From contig CACNCB010000004.1 of assembly GCA_902618695.1 (NCBI GenBank), positions 17,144 to 81,143 of the forward strand: 64,000 nucleotides of DNA, written 5' to 3'. Numbering within the stretch: the first letter of the stretch is position 1; each line of letters opens with the position of its first letter. The DNA comes from an uncultured Pelagibacteraceae bacterium (lineage in GTDB: Bacteria > Pseudomonadota > Alphaproteobacteria > Pelagibacterales > Pelagibacteraceae). The translations under genes were made by a program, and so were the position numbers. Positions 55,476 to 63,546 of the stretch are shown piece by piece. The notes under the pieces were generated by a model. It was not told where the DNA came from. It did no database searches and was given only the letters and a program-made list of their open reading frames with translations.

Positions 55476-56689
55476 ATATTGATTTAATAAAAAAAGAATT
55501 TCCAATTTTTGATGAAAAAATTCAGAATAATGATCTAGTTTATTTAGATAGTGCGAATTCATCTCAAAAACCAAAGGTAGTTGTAGATAGAATTAATGAA
55601 TTTTATACTAAACAATTTTCAAATGTTGGTAGAAGTGTCCACTATCTTGCAGTTGCTGCTACTAATTTATATGAAAATACTAGAACCTCTGTTCAAAAAT
55701 ATATTAACGCTAAAGATAAAAATGAAATTGTTTTTACAAAGGGTGCTACAGAAGCATTAAATTTAGTTGCTAATACATTAGGCCAAAGTTACTTGCAAGA
55801 AGGTGACGAAGTATTAATTACAGAACTTGAGCATCATTCAAATTATGTTCCATGGCATTTCTTAAGAAAATCAAAAAATATAAAAATTAATTTTGCCGAA
55901 ATAAATGAAGAAGGTGAAATTACTCTTGAAGAAATCGAAAAGAAAATAACTCCAAAAACAAAATTAATTTCAATTACACATTTGTCGAATGTAACAGGTG
56001 CAATTTTACCAGTAAAAGAAATTTCTCAGCTTGCACATTCAAAAGGAATAATTGTTGTAGTCGATGGATGTCAGGGAGCACCTCATTTAAAACTAGATAT
56101 GCAAGATTTAGATTGCGATTTTTATGCAATTTCATGTCACAAAATGTATGGACCTACAGGTTTAGGAGTTCTTTACGGTAAGAAAAAATGGTTAGAAGAA
56201 TTACCTCCATATCAAGGTGGTGGAGGAATGATAAACGAAGTTAAGAAAGATAGGATTTCCTATGGTGAATTGCCCAATAAATATGAGGCAGGAACTATGG
56301 CCACAGCTCAAGTAATTGCCTTTGATCAATCAATAAAATTTTTAGAAAGTATTGGTATAGAAAATGTTATGAAACATGAAGCTAACTTAGTTGAATATGG
56401 ACAAGAACTATTGCAAAAAAATAATTCAGTAAAACTTATTGGAAATCCAAAAAATAAAGGAGGAGTATTATCATTCACTATAGAAGGAGTTCACCCTCAT
56501 GATATTGCAACTATCTTGGATGAAGATGGGGTTGCAATAAGAGCAGGACATCATTGTTGTCAAATTTTACATGACAAATTAAATATTCCAGCTAGTGCTA
56601 GAGCATCAGTTGGTATTTATAATACAAAAGAAGATTTAGATCAGTTAAACCAATCAATAAACAATTGTAAAAAAATATTTAATTTATAA
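55472..56689 (+). CDS. sufS: Cysteine desulfurase SufS
   Basis: A 405-aa group II PLP-dependent desulfurase that supplies persulfide sulfur from cysteine. It has YLDSANSSQKPK at the start, HHSNYVPW, the PLP lysine in SCHKMYGPTG and the catalytic cysteine in RAGHHCCQ (the first of two adjacent cysteines). Its stop overlaps the sufU start as TAATG. Confidence 0.96.
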   Translation: MNIDLIKKEFPIFDEKIQNNDLVYLDSANSSQKPKVVVDRINEFYTKQFSNVGRSVHYLAVAATNLYENTRTSVQKYINAKDKNEIVFTKGATEALNLVANTLGQSYLQEGDEVLITELEHHSNYVPWHFLRKSKNIKINFAEINEEGEITLEEIEKKITPKTKLISITHLSNVTGAILPVKEISQLAHSKGIIVVVDGCQGAPHLKLDMQDLDCDFYAISCHKMYGPTGLGVLYGKKKWLEELPPYQGGGGMINEVKKDRISYGELPNKYEAGTMATAQVIAFDQSIKFLESIGIENVMKHEANLVEYGQELLQKNNSVKLIGNPKNKGGVLSFTIEGVHPHDIATILDEDGVAIRAGHHCCQILHDKLNIPASARASVGIYNTKEDLDQLNQSINNCKKIFNL

Positions 56690-57153
56690 TGAATTTAAAA
56701 GAGCTATATCAAGAAATTATATTAGAACACGGTAAGAATCCTAGAAATCTTAGAAAGACAGAAGGTTTTAATAAAGACGCTAAAGGTAATAATCCTCTTT
56801 GTGGTGATAATGTTCATGTTTACTTAAAACTAAATGGACAAAAAATTGTAGAAGATGCATCCTTCGAAGGGAGTGGTTGTGCGATTTCAATGGCTTCAGC
56901 TTCTATAATGACAGATTTAATTAAAGGAAAAAATGAGCATGAGGCTAAAGAGATAGTTGAGGATTTTTTAGGTATGATTAAGGAAAATCCTGAATTAAAA
57001 TCTAAGTATTTGAGTGAAGATGAAAAAACTAAACTAATGTGTTTATCTGGTGTTAAGCAATATCCAATGAGAGTTAAGTGTGCAACTTTATCTTGGCATA
57101 CAATGGTTTCTGCTTTTGATGAAAAAATGGAAGAAGTAAAAACTGAGAATTAA
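56689..57153 (+). CDS. sufU: SufU-type sulfur acceptor / scaffold
   Basis: A 154-aa NifU/IscU-fold protein of the SufU class. Three conserved cysteines lie in NPLCGDN, GSGCAISMAS and VKCATLSW, with the SufU-typical insertion between the second and third (residues about 85-125). It accepts sulfur from SufS in place of SufE; no sufE is present here. Three bases before sufT. Confidence 0.92.
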   Translation: MNLKELYQEIILEHGKNPRNLRKTEGFNKDAKGNNPLCGDNVHVYLKLNGQKIVEDASFEGSGCAISMASASIMTDLIKGKNEHEAKEIVEDFLGMIKENPELKSKYLSEDEKTKLMCLSGVKQYPMRVKCATLSWHTMVSAFDEKMEEVKTEN

Positions 57154-57156
57154 ATT

Positions 57157-57456
57157 ATGTCAAAAAAAGAACAAATAATTCAAGAAATAAGAAAAATTTA
57201 TGATCCTGAGTTACCTGTAAATATCTACGAATTAGGTTTGATTTATGATATTAAAGTAAAAGATGAAAAGTTTGCTATTATTAAAATGACTTTGACAACT
57301 CCAAACTGTCCAGTTGCAGAAAGTTTGCCAAAAGAAGTGAAAGAGGGTGCAATGCAGGTTGAAGGTATAGAGGATGTAGATCTTGAATTAGTTTGGGATC
57401 CTCCCTGGAATAAAGATATGATGTCAGAGGCAGCAAAATTGGAATTGAATTTGTAA
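57157..57456 (+). CDS. sufT: Fe-S maturation factor SufT (DUF59/MIP18)
   Basis: A 99-aa small DUF59 protein with YDPELPVNIYELGLIYDI and the single conserved cysteine in TTPNCPVAE. SufT helps move clusters to target proteins under high demand. It overlaps sufA by one base. Confidence 0.92.
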   Translation: MSKKEQIIQEIRKIYDPELPVNIYELGLIYDIKVKDEKFAIIKMTLTTPNCPVAESLPKEVKEGAMQVEGIEDVDLELVWDPPWNKDMMSEAAKLELNL

Positions 57457-57791
57457 TGAACCCAATAATTAAATTAAGCGATAACGCAGCTTTAAGAATA
57501 AAAGAGATAATGTCTAATGCTGAAAAAGATTCTATAGGTGTTAGAGTATCAGTGAAATCAGGTGGTTGCGCAGGGATGTCTTATGTAATGGAATATACAA
57601 AAGAGTTAAACCCCAGCGATGAAGTTATTGAAGACAAAGGTGTAAAAGTGTTCGTTGATTCTGCAGCAATCATGTACCTTCTTGGAACTGAAATGGATTA
57701 CAAAAAGGAGGAATTGTCCTCATCATTTGTGTTCAATAATCCTAATGAAACTGAGCGTTGCGGCTGCGGAGAATCCTTTAAAATATCATAA
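57456..57791 (+). CDS. sufA: A-type Fe-S carrier SufA/IscA
   Basis: A 111-aa A-type carrier with the three conserved cysteines: one in SGGCAGMSYV and two in ERCGCGESF at the C-terminus. It delivers Fe-S clusters to apoproteins. Last gene of the iscR-suf operon. It could equally be named erpA or iscA; only context favours sufA. Confidence 0.93.
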   Translation: MNPIIKLSDNAALRIKEIMSNAEKDSIGVRVSVKSGGCAGMSYVMEYTKELNPSDEVIEDKGVKVFVDSAAIMYLLGTEMDYKKEELSSSFVFNNPNETERCGCGESFKIS

Positions 57792-57810
57792 GTTGTATTA
57801 TCCCATTAAT

Positions 57811-57841
57811 TGCATATCTGTATTGCATTATATGCATATCT
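57811..57841 (+). repeat. Direct repeat TGCATATCT upstream of the 56-aa ORF
   Basis: TGCATATCT occurs at 57811-57819 and 57833-57841, 22 bases apart (about two helical turns), with a partial TTGCATTA between. It lies in the 66-base gap between sufA and the small ORF, so it could be a regulator site or a chance repeat. Confidence 0.5.
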
Positions 57842-57857
57842 AAGGTATTGATTCTAG

Positions 57858-58028
57858 ATGAATAAATTTGAGTTTAAAAATCTTGTTAAAAACTTGAAAG
57901 ACTCTTTAAAGGAGAAAACATTCTTTAAAGAACTACGTAAAGAAGTTGAAACCGGTGCGAACGGCACACAAGATTACGTAGTTAAAAAAGGTGTTAACAA
58001 AGATACAATTGCAACAACTAGACAATAA
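57858..58028 (+). CDS. Small conserved-looking hypothetical protein (56 aa)
   Basis: A 56-codon ORF with ATG 57858 and TAA 58026. The product is strongly charged; residues 1-31 look like an amphipathic helix with regular Lys/Glu/Phe/Leu, then TGANGTQDYVV and a short tail. No family is recognised. A weak AAGG lies 13 bases upstream. It ends 12 bases before the convergent glnA stop. The ORF contains a 10-base inverted repeat, so the locus might instead be, or also be, a structured RNA. Confidence 0.55.
   Translation: MNKFEFKNLVKNLKDSLKEKTFFKELRKEVETGANGTQDYVVKKGVNKDTIATTRQ
57931..57983 (+). repeat. 10-bp perfect inverted repeat with inner hairpin
   Basis: AACTACGTAA (57931-57940) and TTACGTAGTT (57974-57983) are exact reverse complements. 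The 33-base loop contains GTGC (57955-57958) and GCAC (57964-57967), a second short stem. The loop is also locally GC-rich for this genome. It lies inside the 56-aa ORF. Confidence 0.7.
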
Positions 58029-58040
58029 AAAAAAAGTTTA

Positions 58041-59447
58041 TTAACTACTGTAATACATCTCAAACTCTACAGGATGAGGTGCGTGTTCAAATTTGTGTAT
58101 CTCTTCAAACTTAAGAGCAATGTAAGCATCAATCTGATCATCAGTAAAGACACCGCCTTGAGTTAAAAACTCTCTGTCTTTATCTAAACTTTCCATCGCT
58201 TCTCTTAAAGAACCACAAACTGTTGGGATAGCTTTTACCTCTTCCGGAGGTAATTCATACAAGTCTTTATCAAAAGATTCACCTGGATGAATTTTATTTT
58301 TAATTCCATCAATTCCAGCCATCAACATTGCTGCAAAAGTTAAATATGGGTTTCCTGCAGCATCTGGAAATCTAATCTCACATCTTGCGCCTTTTTTACT
58401 TAAAGTAATAGGTATTCTACAAGAAGCTGATCTATTTCTTGCTGAATACGCAAGAAGAACTGGAGCCTCAAAACCAGGAATTAATCTTTTGTAACTGTTT
58501 GTTGTGGAGTTAGCAAAAGCATTAATTGCTTTAGCATGTTTTAGAATTCCACCAATATAATATAACGCTGTTTCACTTAATCCAGAATACGCGTCACCTG
58601 AAAACACCGGAGTATCACCTTTCCAAATAGATTGATGGATATGCATTCCCGAACCATTATCACCAGCAACTGGCTTTGGCATAAATGTTGCAGTTTTTCC
58701 AAATGAATGGGTAACCATTTGAACAACATATTTATATAATTGCACGTTATCAGCTTGGTTAACTAAAGTTCCAAAATACATTCCAAGTTCGTGCTGACTT
58801 GGAGCAACCTCATGGTGATGTTTTTCAACTTTAATACCAACTTCTTTTAAATTTTTAAGATATTCACCACGCATGTCTTGTTCACTATCAACTGGTGGCA
58901 CTGGGAAATATCCTCCTTTAATTTGAGGTCTATGACCCATATTTCCATTTTCATATTCTTTACCTGAGTTGTAAGGACCTTCTTTACTATCTAATTTAAA
59001 CCCACACTCATTCATATCATTTTTTATTCTTACATCATCAAACACAAAAAACTCTGGTTCAGGTCCAAAAAAAGCTTTATCACCAATACCTGAAGCTTTT
59101 AAATATTCTTCAGCTTTTTTAGCAACACCTCTTGGATCTCTTTCATAAGGATCTTTTTTAATTGCATCTAGAATATCACAAAACAAAACTACGGTATTAT
59201 GAGACGTAAAAGGATCCATGAACATTCTTGCAGTATCAGGTTTTAAAATCATGTCAGATTCATTAATTGCTTTCCAACCAGCTATTGATGAACCGTCAAA
59301 AAATACACCATCGTTCAACATGCCTTCATCAACTACTGAAGTATCCACAGTTAAATGTTGCAGTTTTCCTCTTGGATCAGTAAACCTAAGATCCACAAAT
59401 TCGGCTTCCTTTTCTTTGATAAATTTTAAAACGTTTGCTGCACTCAT
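58041..59447 (-). CDS. glnA: Glutamine synthetase type I
   Basis: A 468-aa GSI of the beta subtype. [10 protein letters not shown], the metal-binding [10 protein letters not shown], the ATP-site segment NRSASCRIP and the adenylylation site Tyr in [10 protein letters not shown] are intact, so control by GlnE adenylylation is likely. An AGGAG Shine-Dalgarno precedes the ATG. No glnB or ntrC is next to it. The upstream 137-base gap to the YbaK gene holds its promoter, but no clear sigma-54 -24/-12 site is visible. Confidence 0.97.
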   Translation of the reverse strand: MSAANVLKFIKEKEAEFVDLRFTDPRGKLQHLTVDTSVVDEGMLNDGVFFDGSSIAGWKAINESDMILKPDTARMFMDPFTSHNTVVLFCDILDAIKKDPYERDPRGVAKKAEEYLKASGIGDKAFFGPEPEFFVFDDVRIKNDMNECGFKLDSKEGPYNSGKEYENGNMGHRPQIKGGYFPVPPVDSEQDMRGEYLKNLKEVGIKVEKHHHEVAPSQHELGMYFGTLVNQADNVQLYKYVVQMVTHSFGKTATFMPKPVAGDNGSGMHIHQSIWKGDTPVFSGDAYSGLSETALYYIGGILKHAKAINAFANSTTNSYKRLIPGFEAPVLLAYSARNRSASCRIPITLSKKGARCEIRFPDAAGNPYLTFAAMLMAGIDGIKNKIHPGESFDKDLYELPPEEVKAIPTVCGSLREAMESLDKDREFLTQGGVFTDDQIDAYIALKFEEIHKFEHAPHPVEFEMYYSS

Positions 59448-59584
59448 TTTGTCTCCTATGTAATTTTGTTTGGCCTAAATAGCAAAAAAATTCCTAAAAA
59501 TATTGCTTATTTAATAAATAACACCTATGCAATTTTCACATAAGTAGTGTAATTAGTCACTAAAATAATAAATTTATTAAACTT

Positions 59585-60067
59585 GTGAATTCAATACTAA
59601 ACAAAGAGCCAGTTTTAAGAGCAGAAAAATCGCTAAAACAATTTAACCCAGATCTTAAAGTAATTGTTTTAGAGCAAACTGCCAGAACAGCTAACGATGC
59701 AGCTACAGCTTTAGGTTGCAAAGTAGGAGCTATTGTCAAAAGCTTACTTTTTAAAGCAGGGGATAGTTATGTTTTATGTTTAGTTTCTGGAGATAAAAGG
59801 TGTTCATTAAATAAATTAAAAAAAATTTTAGATCAAAAAGATGTTTCAATGGCGAACCCAGAAGATGTTAAAAAAATTACTGGGTATACAATTGGTGGAG
59901 TATCTCCAACAGGACATTTAACAAAAATAAAAATTTTTATTGATGAAACTTTAAATAGATTTTCTTCAATTTTTGCAGCCGCAGGTCATCCTAATGCTGT
60001 ATTCGAAATAAATTTTGAAAATTTAATTGCCTTAACCTCTGGTGAGATAAAGGAAATAACAGAATGA
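59585..60067 (+). CDS. YbaK/ProX-type aminoacyl-tRNA deacylase
   Basis: A 160-aa YbaK/EbsC-family protein that hydrolyses mischarged tRNAs (often Cys- or Ala-tRNA-Pro). TARTANDAATALGCKVGAIVKSLLF is present in two adjoining parts with the conserved lysine in VKSLLF, and GGVSPTGH follows. Start is GTG 59585. It is coupled to the DMT permease by an ATGA overlap. Confidence 0.88.
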   Translation: MNSILNKEPVLRAEKSLKQFNPDLKVIVLEQTARTANDAATALGCKVGAIVKSLLFKAGDSYVLCLVSGDKRCSLNKLKKILDQKDVSMANPEDVKKITGYTIGGVSPTGHLTKIKIFIDETLNRFSSIFAAAGHPNAVFEINFENLIALTSGEIKEITE

Positions 60068-60951
60068 GAAAACCACAATTAGTTGATTATTTGTTGTTGA
60101 CATTGTTGTCATTAATATGGGCGTCTGCTTTTTTTAATATAAAGATTGCCACATACTCATTTGGACCTATTACAATAGGTTTTTTAAGATCTTTTTTAGG
60201 AGCTATACCAGTTTTAATTTTATGTTTTTATAAAAATATAAAAATTGAAGCATTCTCAAAAGACTGGAAATGGTTTGCAATCATTGGATTTGTAAATTTA
60301 GTTATTCCATTCATACTAATATCTTATGGAGTGAATTTTGTTCAAAGTAATTTAGCAGCTATTTTGATGTCCACAACACCATTAAGCTCAACAGTTCTAG
60401 CTCACTTTTTTTTAAAAGGAGAAAAATTTAACTTATTAAAAACAATTGGATTATTAATAGGATTTTCAGGAATAGTATTTTTGTTTTCAGATAACTTTTT
60501 AATTAATGAAAATAACTTTATTGCTGCACTTTTGATTCTTCTTGGATCTACCTGTTATGTAATCGGAGGAGTTATAACCTTAAAAATAAGCAATAAAGAA
60601 AATGAAAATGTTACAGGTTCAATTTTAATTTGGTCTACAATTATACTTCTTCCATTCACTTTAATTTTTGAAAAACCTTGGATGTTAAATCCTTCAACAG
60701 ACTCTATTATATCTGTAATATATTTAGGAATTTTTCCTACTGGGATAGCATGGTTATTGAGATTCAGAATTTTAAAAACAAATGGTCTGATATTTCATTC
60801 ACAGGTTTCATATATTATTCCAATATTTGGAATTATTTTAGGATACATATTTCTTAATGAAATAATTACCTCAAAAATTATTGTTGCATTAATTGCTGTA
60901 TTTATTGGAATATATTTAGCAAGAAAAGCAGATTATAAAAACGTTACTTAA
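60064..60951 (+). CDS. EamA/DMT superfamily permease
   Basis: A 295-aa permease with ten predicted helices in two EamA halves. LTLLSLIWASAFFNIKI is the characteristic first helix, and the second half has SQVSYIIPIFGIILGYIFLNE. Substrate unknown. It is in an operon with the YbaK gene and overlaps the convergent methyltransferase gene by 8 bases. Confidence 0.88.
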   Translation: MRKPQLVDYLLLTLLSLIWASAFFNIKIATYSFGPITIGFLRSFLGAIPVLILCFYKNIKIEAFSKDWKWFAIIGFVNLVIPFILISYGVNFVQSNLAAILMSTTPLSSTVLAHFFLKGEKFNLLKTIGLLIGFSGIVFLFSDNFLINENNFIAALLILLGSTCYVIGGVITLKISNKENENVTGSILIWSTIILLPFTLIFEKPWMLNPSTDSIISVIYLGIFPTGIAWLLRFRILKTNGLIFHSQVSYIIPIFGIILGYIFLNEIITSKIIVALIAVFIGIYLARKADYKNVT

Positions 60952-61846
60952 GCTTTGCCATTGCTTTTATGTGAGCAGGACCAGTTTCACAACAACCTCC
61001 AATAATTGTTGCTCCATTTTCTTTAAATTTTTTTGCAATTTCATGAAACTTATTTGGTGTAAGGTCATGTCTTTTTCCTAAAAACTCATTTGGATTTTTT
61101 TTAGTTTTTAAATAATTATTTGTGTATCCGTTTTTTGGTTTAGTGGTCATAAATCCATTTAATTTAAATCCAAATGGTACGTTTAATTTTTTGATTTCTT
61201 CAAGATTGTGCTCATAATTTTCAGGTGAAACACAAGACAACATGACGCCTAAAAGATTTCCATCAATAATACTTTCAATATCTGAAATTTTTTCACCACT
61301 AGGTAACTTTGTGCCTTCTGAAATATGAATTCCTATTAAATAAGGTTTTTTGAATTCTTTAATTGCCTCAATACCACATTTAAACTCTCTAATGCTGCTC
61401 CAAACATCAAAGTAATAAAAATCTACATATTCATTTAATAATCTAGCCTGTTCATTAAAGTCTTTGGTGATTTCAACCTCACTTCTTATATCCTCTTCAT
61501 AAGTTAAACGTTGAGGTGGCAAGCCTCCAGCAATCATTATATTTGGATATTCATTTTTCACTTTTAAAGCAATTTCACCTGCTTTTTTATTAAGATATTC
61601 AAATTTATCTTCAATGTTGTTTTCACTTAGTCTTTTTCTTCTTGTGGTAAAAGTTGTTGTAACAATTACTTCTGCCCCAGCTTTTACAAAATCTTTGTGA
61701 GTATTCTCTAATAATTCATGATATTCAGAATTTAGTATCGCATTAGCACTCCATAAAGTTCCATTTGGCTTCATACCTCGAGCCAAAAGCTCTTGACCCA
61801 TTCCACCATCCAATATTCTCGTCTCTTTAAAAAAATTAATATTCAT
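60944..61846 (-). CDS. bhmT: Homocysteine S-methyltransferase (BHMT/MmuM family)
   Basis: A 300-aa zinc enzyme that methylates homocysteine to methionine. ILDGGMGQELLARG is the conserved start; the zinc cysteines are one in VMLSCVSPEN near residue 206 and a pair in IIGGCCETGPAHI near residue 283. The methyl donor could be glycine betaine, DMSP or S-methylmethionine, and sequence alone does not decide; the name bhmT follows the usage for SAR11. It is preceded by a promoter and tandem SAM-II and SAM-V riboswitches. Confidence 0.88.
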   Translation of the reverse strand: MNINFFKETRILDGGMGQELLARGMKPNGTLWSANAILNSEYHELLENTHKDFVKAGAEVIVTTTFTTRRKRLSENNIEDKFEYLNKKAGEIALKVKNEYPNIMIAGGLPPQRLTYEEDIRSEVEITKDFNEQARLLNEYVDFYYFDVWSSIREFKCGIEAIKEFKKPYLIGIHISEGTKLPSGEKISDIESIIDGNLLGVMLSCVSPENYEHNLEEIKKLNVPFGFKLNGFMTTKPKNGYTNNYLKTKKNPNEFLGKRHDLTPNKFHEIAKKFKENGATIIGGCCETGPAHIKAMAKLK

Positions 61847-61861
61847 TGTGTCCTCACTTTT

Positions 61862-61912
61862 TTAGTGCTTTAGCTTTTGCTAAGTGCACAATACAGTTCA
61901 ACTATCTTGCTT
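61862..61912 (-). promoter_or_regulatory. SAM-V riboswitch
   Basis: Read on the minus strand: TTGAAC (61901-61896), TGTATTG (61895-61889), then AAAGCTAAAG (61877-61868), the two conserved blocks of the SAM-II/SAM-V pseudoknot. GTGC (61889-61886) can pair with GCAC (61868-61865). It ends close to the GAGG Shine-Dalgarno (61855-61852), consistent with control of translation. A CACTT (61886-61882) can pair with AAGTG next to the Shine-Dalgarno (61859-61855). Confidence 0.82.
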
Positions 61913-61929
61913 ATTTGATTATTTTGGGA

Positions 61930-61974
61930 TTTCCATTTTAGCAGTTTACGCCCGCAATAGGATCAAATCGGCAA
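61930..61974 (-). promoter_or_regulatory. SAM-II riboswitch (first of the tandem)
   Basis: Read on the minus strand: P1 strands GCC (61972-61970) and GGC (61952-61950) flank TTTGATCC and TATTGC; then GCTAAAATGG (61942-61933). CC (61961-61960) can pair with GG (61934-61933) to form the pseudoknot. The order and conserved blocks fit SAM-II, with small changes from the consensus I recall. Confidence 0.75.
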
Positions 61975-61979
61975 ATAAC

Positions 61980-62007
61980 TTTATAGATCCTAATTAAATA
62001 TTTGCAA
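61980..62007 (-). promoter_or_regulatory. Promoter of the riboswitch-methyltransferase unit
   Basis: Minus-strand -35 TTGCAA (62002-62007) and -10 TATAAA (61980-61985), 16-base spacer. Transcription would start around 61973, at the first base of the SAM-II aptamer stem. Confidence 0.7.
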
Positions 62008-62022
62008 ACTATTTTTTCAATA

Positions 62023-62769
62023 TTAAGTTGTAAGTTTAATTCCCATTCTTATTGCAACAAAAATTACAAGAAAAGAAGTTAGTAGAGCTAAAATTTTATT
62101 CGATAAGAATTTAATGTTTAATAAGCTGCCAATTTGTCCTCCAATAAGCACTGTTAAAAACAATGGCCAATAGTTAGTAACTTGATCTAAAACATGATCT
62201 TTCGTCAGCTGTCCAGCTATTCCAAAGATAGAATTAATTAATATAAATAAAGATGCACTACTGGTGATATGTCTTGGGTATCCAGCTTTTATTAAAAATA
62301 GAAAGGGACTTAAAAAAATACCTCCACCAATGCCTACTAACCCTGATATAAAGCCAATTAGCGATCCAATAGAAATTGAGATTAATCTTGGTATTTGGTT
62401 AATTTTAATTTTCTCTTTATTAAAAGATTTACTCTCAATTAATAAAAAAATGCCTGCAATCAACAAAACACAAAATAATAATATCTCAAATAAAGTTTTT
62501 TCAATTGTTATTGATCCTCCAATAAATGCAAATGGAATAGAGCCAATTAAATAAGGAAAAAGTAAATTAAAATTTATGTTTTTAGATCTTATAAAATTAA
62601 TAGAATTACCAGATACAACAATAATATTGCATACAAGAGCTATAACGGGAAATATTGTGTAGGGTACACCCCAAATTAAAAGTATTGCAAGATATGTTGA
62701 ACCTCCCCCAAAACCAACACTTGAGTATATTAATGCAGTTACAAAGAAAAGAATTGATAATATAATCAT
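62023..62769 (-). CDS. TauE/SafE-family sulfite/sulfonate exporter-like permease
   Basis: A 248-aa membrane protein with about eight predicted helices. SSVGFGGGSTYLAILLIWG and GFISGLVGIGGGIFLSPFLF are the duplicated TauE/SafE signature. The family exports sulfite, sulfoacetate or related organic anions. It lies upstream of the methyltransferase on the same strand, but the riboswitch unit has its own promoter between them. Divergent from moaB by 9 bases. Confidence 0.88.
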   Translation of the reverse strand: MIILSILFFVTALIYSSVGFGGGSTYLAILLIWGVPYTIFPVIALVCNIIVVSGNSINFIRSKNINFNLLFPYLIGSIPFAFIGGSITIEKTLFEILLFCVLLIAGIFLLIESKSFNKEKIKINQIPRLISISIGSLIGFISGLVGIGGGIFLSPFLFLIKAGYPRHITSSASLFILINSIFGIAGQLTKDHVLDQVTNYWPLFLTVLIGGQIGSLLNIKFLSNKILALLTSFLVIFVAIRMGIKLTT

Positions 62770-62778
62770 TTTTAAATT

Positions 62779-63279
62779 ATGGATGTAAATATAGCTTTGT
62801 TAACTGTAACAGATACAAGAACATTTGATAATGATAAATCGGGTGCAATCTTGGTCGAAAAAATTAAAGAGGCCAAGCATAAATTGATCGATAGAAAAAT
62901 TTGTAAAGATAACAAAGAGGATATTGTTAAAATTTTAAAAGAATGGACAAATCAAAAAGATATAGATGTCATAATCACTACTGGAGGAACAGGTCTAACT
63001 GGAAGAGATATAACTCCTGAAGCTGTGAATGAAATTGCAGATAAACACATACCTGGATTTGGGGAGGTTTTTAGAACAATAAGTCTAAAAACAGTTGGAA
63101 CATCATCTATACAATCTAGAGCTTGTGCCGCTTTATCAAATGGAAAATATATATTTGCATTACCTGGCTCATCAGGCGGTGTAACTGATGCATGGGATGG
63201 AATTTTAAAGCATCAGCTAGATATTAACCACAAACCTTGTAATTTTGTAGAATTATTTCCAAGACTTAAAGAGAAATAA
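62779..63279 (+). CDS. moaB: Molybdenum cofactor biosynthesis protein MoaB
   Basis: A 166-aa MogA/MoaB-fold protein that adenylylates molybdopterin. TTGGTGLTGRDITPEA and the LPGSSGGVTDAWDGIL segment are diagnostic, and the C-terminus is that of MoaB. It ends exactly where the convergent DUF1244 gene begins its last codon. Confidence 0.93.
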   Translation: MDVNIALLTVTDTRTFDNDKSGAILVEKIKEAKHKLIDRKICKDNKEDIVKILKEWTNQKDIDVIITTGGTGLTGRDITPEAVNEIADKHIPGFGEVFRTISLKTVGTSSIQSRACAALSNGKYIFALPGSSGGVTDAWDGILKHQLDINHKPCNFVELFPRLKEK

Positions 63280-63525
63280 TTATTTTTGATATTTGTCTTT
63301 CCATTCAGAGTAAGGCATTCCATAAACATGCTCTCTTGCATCGGGATCAGAAATTTCAATTCCTTTTTTTCCTGCTTCTTCTCTGTACCATTTAGAAAGA
63401 CAGTTTCTACAAAAACCTGCAAGATTCATTAGATCTATATTTTGTACATCTTTTCTTTCTCTTAGATGAGAAATAAGTCTTTCAAATGCTGCAGACTGTA
63501 ATTCTTTTTTTGTATTTTCGTCCAT
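63280..63525 (-). CDS. DUF1244 family small protein
   Basis: An 81-aa helical protein. AFERLISHLRER...VQNIDLMNLAGFCRNCLSKWY is the DUF1244 core, with a Cys-x-x-Cys in FCRNCL; GMPYSEWKDKYQ is the conserved C-terminus. Its function is not known. It is divergent from the CoxG-like gene by 21 bases. Confidence 0.9.
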   Translation of the reverse strand: MDENTKKELQSAAFERLISHLRERKDVQNIDLMNLAGFCRNCLSKWYREEAGKKGIEISDPDAREHVYGMPYSEWKDKYQK

Positions 63526-63546
63526 AATTTATTATATGTTTAATTT

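Noticed and set aside
58026..58041. Intrinsic terminator between the small ORF and glnA
   Set aside because: The AATAAA/TTTATT pairing around an A-run is too weak and AT-only to count as a hairpin terminator.
59448..59584. A sigma-54 promoter or NtrC sites upstream of glnA
   Set aside because: No GG-N10-GC pair with proper flanks and no convincing NtrC palindrome; only a loose ATTGC/GCAAT inverted pair is visible.
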